Source: Bradyrhizobium barranii subsp. apii
GTDB taxonomy: Bacteria; Pseudomonadota; Alphaproteobacteria; Rhizobiales; Xanthobacteraceae
NCBI RefSeq assembly: GCF_011516635.5
Contig: NZ_CP096255.1
Coordinates: forward strand, 3,098,501 to 3,162,500
Length of the DNA: 64,000 bases
Direction: 5' to 3'
Under the pieces are notes generated by a model. It ran no database searches. It was not told where the DNA came from and saw nothing but the letters and a program-made list of their open reading frames with translations. Position numbers and translations under genes: made by a program. Positions 62,367 through 64,000 of the stretch are shown here, piece after piece; the stretch's first letter is position 1; each line of letters opens with the position of its first letter.

Positions 62367-63293
62367 CTACTCCCATTCAATTTCCGAAAATGCTGCGGTT
62401 GCGTTGCGAGCATTGTAGTCGTCGAACAATTGCCAATGCGGCCGTTCCGATGCGGCCGCCTTGTCGGCGGCAGTCCGGATCGGCTCGCCCTTCTTGTTCG
62501 ACGCCCGGACGTCCGCCAGCAGCGTCGTGAGATAACGCCGCTCGTCGCCGAGCGCGGCAGGCCAGTCGCTCACAGGCCCGTGACCCGGCACGACGCGCTG
62601 CGCCGGAATTTTATCGAGTTCCCCGAGCGTGCCGAGCCAGCCGCGGATGCTGCCGTCCATCACCGGAATATGGCGGAGGAAGACGAGATCGCCCGCGAAC
62701 AGCGTCTTGCTGGTCTCGTCGAACACGGTCAGATCGTTGTCGCTGTGCGCCGCCGGCCAGGCCCGCAAGGTGAGGCGGCGCGACCCGAGATCGAGCGTGA
62801 GGGTATCAAAGACGAGCAGGGTGGGCGGCACGATCTTCACGGGATCGATCAGTTCGCTACCCATGATGCGTCTAAAATTGTCGAGATAATACGGCCCGCG
62901 CGTCGCCAGCGCCTGCGGCAGCTTGCTGTGGCCGACGAAGCTGGTTCCCTCTGCGGCAAAGGCCGCATTGCCGAAGACATGGTCGGGATGGCCATGGGTG
63001 TTGATGACGTAGCGGATCGGCTTGGATGTGCGAGCCCGCACCGCCGCCAGCAGCGCCTCGCCCTCACGCAGGCTGCCGCCGGTGTCGATCACCGCCACTG
63101 CGTCTTGGCCGACGATGAAGCCGACATTGGCGATGTCCCCTTCGTTCTCGCGGGTCATGAGGGCGGTGGTCCCGGAGTGAACGAAGATTCCCGGTGCGAC
63201 TTCGCTCACAGGCAATTCGGCTGCCCCGGCGCGTGCTAGCGTTGCTGTCCCCAGCAGGGACAGGGCTGCGATCAAGGAAGCGATGCGAGACAC
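62367..63293 (-). CDS. Quinoprotein relay system zinc metallohydrolase (SoxH-related)
   Basis: A 308-residue exported metallo-beta-lactamase-fold protein: leader [20 protein letters not shown], metal motif THGHPDH near residue 102, [10 protein letters not shown] (third His), LFAGDLVF and VVPGHGPV near the C-terminus. All zinc ligands appear present. It is upstream of, and co-directional with, the SoxYZ-like gene, a pairing seen beside methanol and other PQQ dehydrogenases. The substrate is unknown. Confidence 0.85.
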   Translation of the reverse strand: MSRIASLIAALSLLGTATLARAGAAELPVSEVAPGIFVHSGTTALMTRENEGDIANVGFIVGQDAVAVIDTGGSLREGEALLAAVRARTSKPIRYVINTHGHPDHVFGNAAFAAEGTSFVGHSKLPQALATRGPYYLDNFRRIMGSELIDPVKIVPPTLLVFDTLTLDLGSRRLTLRAWPAAHSDNDLTVFDETSKTLFAGDLVFLRHIPVMDGSIRGWLGTLGELDKIPAQRVVPGHGPVSDWPAALGDERRYLTTLLADVRASNKKGEPIRTAADKAAASERPHWQLFDDYNARNATAAFSEIEWE

Positions 63294-63422
63294 TTTTCCG
63301 CCTCAGTTCAGATGGCTTGCCGCACTGCACTGCAACAAACCAAAGCCAACACAAAGTTTGGCAAAGAATGGCGCGTCATGCGTTGCATGGCTAGCATTCA
63401 AACAAACCGAGGAGGAAGCGCG

Positions 63423-64000
63423 ATGACGGAGGCCGGGCGACATCGTCGCTGGTTGTTTTCACTGTGGGTCCTGGTGGCATCCTGCGCATTCGGCGACGTC
63501 GCCATTGCGCAAACCAGCGAGACCGGCGACCTCTCGTTCGAGCTGGTCGATCCAAAAGTGCTGCGCGTCTGTGCAGACCCGCGCAATCTGCCGTTCTCGA
63601 ACGAGAAGGGCGAGGGGTTCGAGAACAAGCTCGCCGAGCTGCTCGCAGACAAGCTCCAGAAGAAGCTCGACTACGTCTTCTTTCCGCAGGCCACCGGCTT
63701 CGTGCGGACGACGCTGGGCGCGCATCGCTGCGACGTCATCATGGGATTTCCGCAAGGCGACGATCTCGTGCAGGGCACCAATCCCTATTATCGCACGTCA
63801 TACGCGCTGGTCGCGAAAACAGGCAGCGGGCTCGAGGAAGTCGATACGCTCGAAGACCCGAAATTGAAAGGCAAGCATGTCGGCATCGTCGCCGGCACGC
63901 CGCCGGCCACCAACATGGCGATCGCCGGCCTGATGGGCGATGCAAAACCCTATCCCCTGATGATCGACACGCGCTTCGATAACTCCGCGCAGGCGATGGT
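63423..64000 (+). CDS. xoxJ: MxaJ/XoxJ-like quinoprotein-associated binding protein (3' end beyond window)
   Basis: The first 192 residues of an exported protein: leader to about VAIAQ, then VDPKVLRVCADPRNLPFSNE, GFENKLAELLADKLQKKLDY and RCDVIMGFPQGDDL, NPYYRTSYALV. These are the conserved blocks of XoxJ/MxaJ, a periplasmic binding-protein homologue thought to help mature or hold the PQQ dehydrogenase. Better match to canonical XoxJ than the protein at 51900, yet 16 kb from xoxF. Divergent from the metallohydrolase gene. Truncated by the window edge. Confidence 0.85.
   Translation, partial: MTEAGRHRRWLFSLWVLVASCAFGDVAIAQTSETGDLSFELVDPKVLRVCADPRNLPFSNEKGEGFENKLAELLADKLQKKLDYVFFPQATGFVRTTLGAHRCDVIMGFPQGDDLVQGTNPYYRTSYALVAKTGSGLEEVDTLEDPKLKGKHVGIVAGTPPATNMAIAGLMGDAKPYPLMIDTRFDNSAQAM

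Noticed and set aside
1..64000. CRISPR arrays, tRNA or rRNA genes, prophage or integrase modules
   Set aside because: None recognised: no regular short repeats with spacers, no cloverleaf-like or rRNA sequence, and only one IS element.

Overview
The window looks like a chromosomal segment from an alphaproteobacterium of the Bradyrhizobium type. It is GC-rich with strong G/C preference at third codon positions. It carries a XoxF methanol dehydrogenase with glutathione-linked formaldehyde genes, Bug/TctC-type binding proteins, a HutF-type histidine pathway, and palindromic intergenic repeats of the kind I associate with bradyrhizobia. The genus call is inference from gene content; no rRNA or tRNA gene was found.

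Left part (1-14.4 kb): a winged-helix regulator cut by the left edge, a TctC binding protein, an MFS carrier, and about 1 kb of repeat-rich non-coding DNA. Next comes a NitT/TauT-type ABC operon with an M20-family amidohydrolase in which two of four genes carry point lesions: a 1-nt frameshift in the permease and an in-frame TAA in the hydrolase. The complete hut locus follows: hutC-hutF facing hutI-hutH-hutU across a perfect 20-bp operator palindrome.

Middle (14.4-36.6 kb): a TetR regulator divergent from a three-subunit molybdenum hydroxylase, co-directional with a branched-chain-amino-acid-type ABC transporter (binding protein, two permeases, two ATPases), as if substrate import and oxidation are one unit. 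Then a GGDEF-EAL protein, a secreted esterase, a TonB-receptor plug remnant, a frameshifted repeat protein, a tungstate-type binding protein and permease that overlap tail to tail, an oxidoreductase without a visible start, an orphan PstS, a 3-hydroxybutyryl-CoA dehydrogenase, and a truncated-hemoglobin gene split by an IS5-family element.

Right part (36.8-64 kb): a periplasmic quinoprotein (PQQ) oxidation island. It holds three PQQ alcohol dehydrogenases, all with the Asp-x-Asp signature of lanthanide-dependent enzymes. It also holds a Rieske protein, two c-type cytochromes, two MxaJ/XoxJ-like binding proteins, Gfa and class III alcohol dehydrogenase for formaldehyde, and an IorAB-type molybdenum aldehyde oxidase. 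An AraC regulator faces xoxF. The most striking content lies at 55.2-61.2 kb: a lanmodulin homologue (four EF-hands, D/N-P-D loops, short spacers), a 26-residue pqqA without pqqBCDE, an outer-membrane-barrel candidate, a secreted pentapeptide-repeat protein and a TauABC-like importer. SoxYZ-like and zinc-hydrolase quinoprotein-relay genes and a partial xoxJ close the window. Together these suggest a lanthanide-handling and lanthanide-dependent alcohol oxidation locus; roles for the barrel, the pentapeptide protein and the ABC importer are inference.
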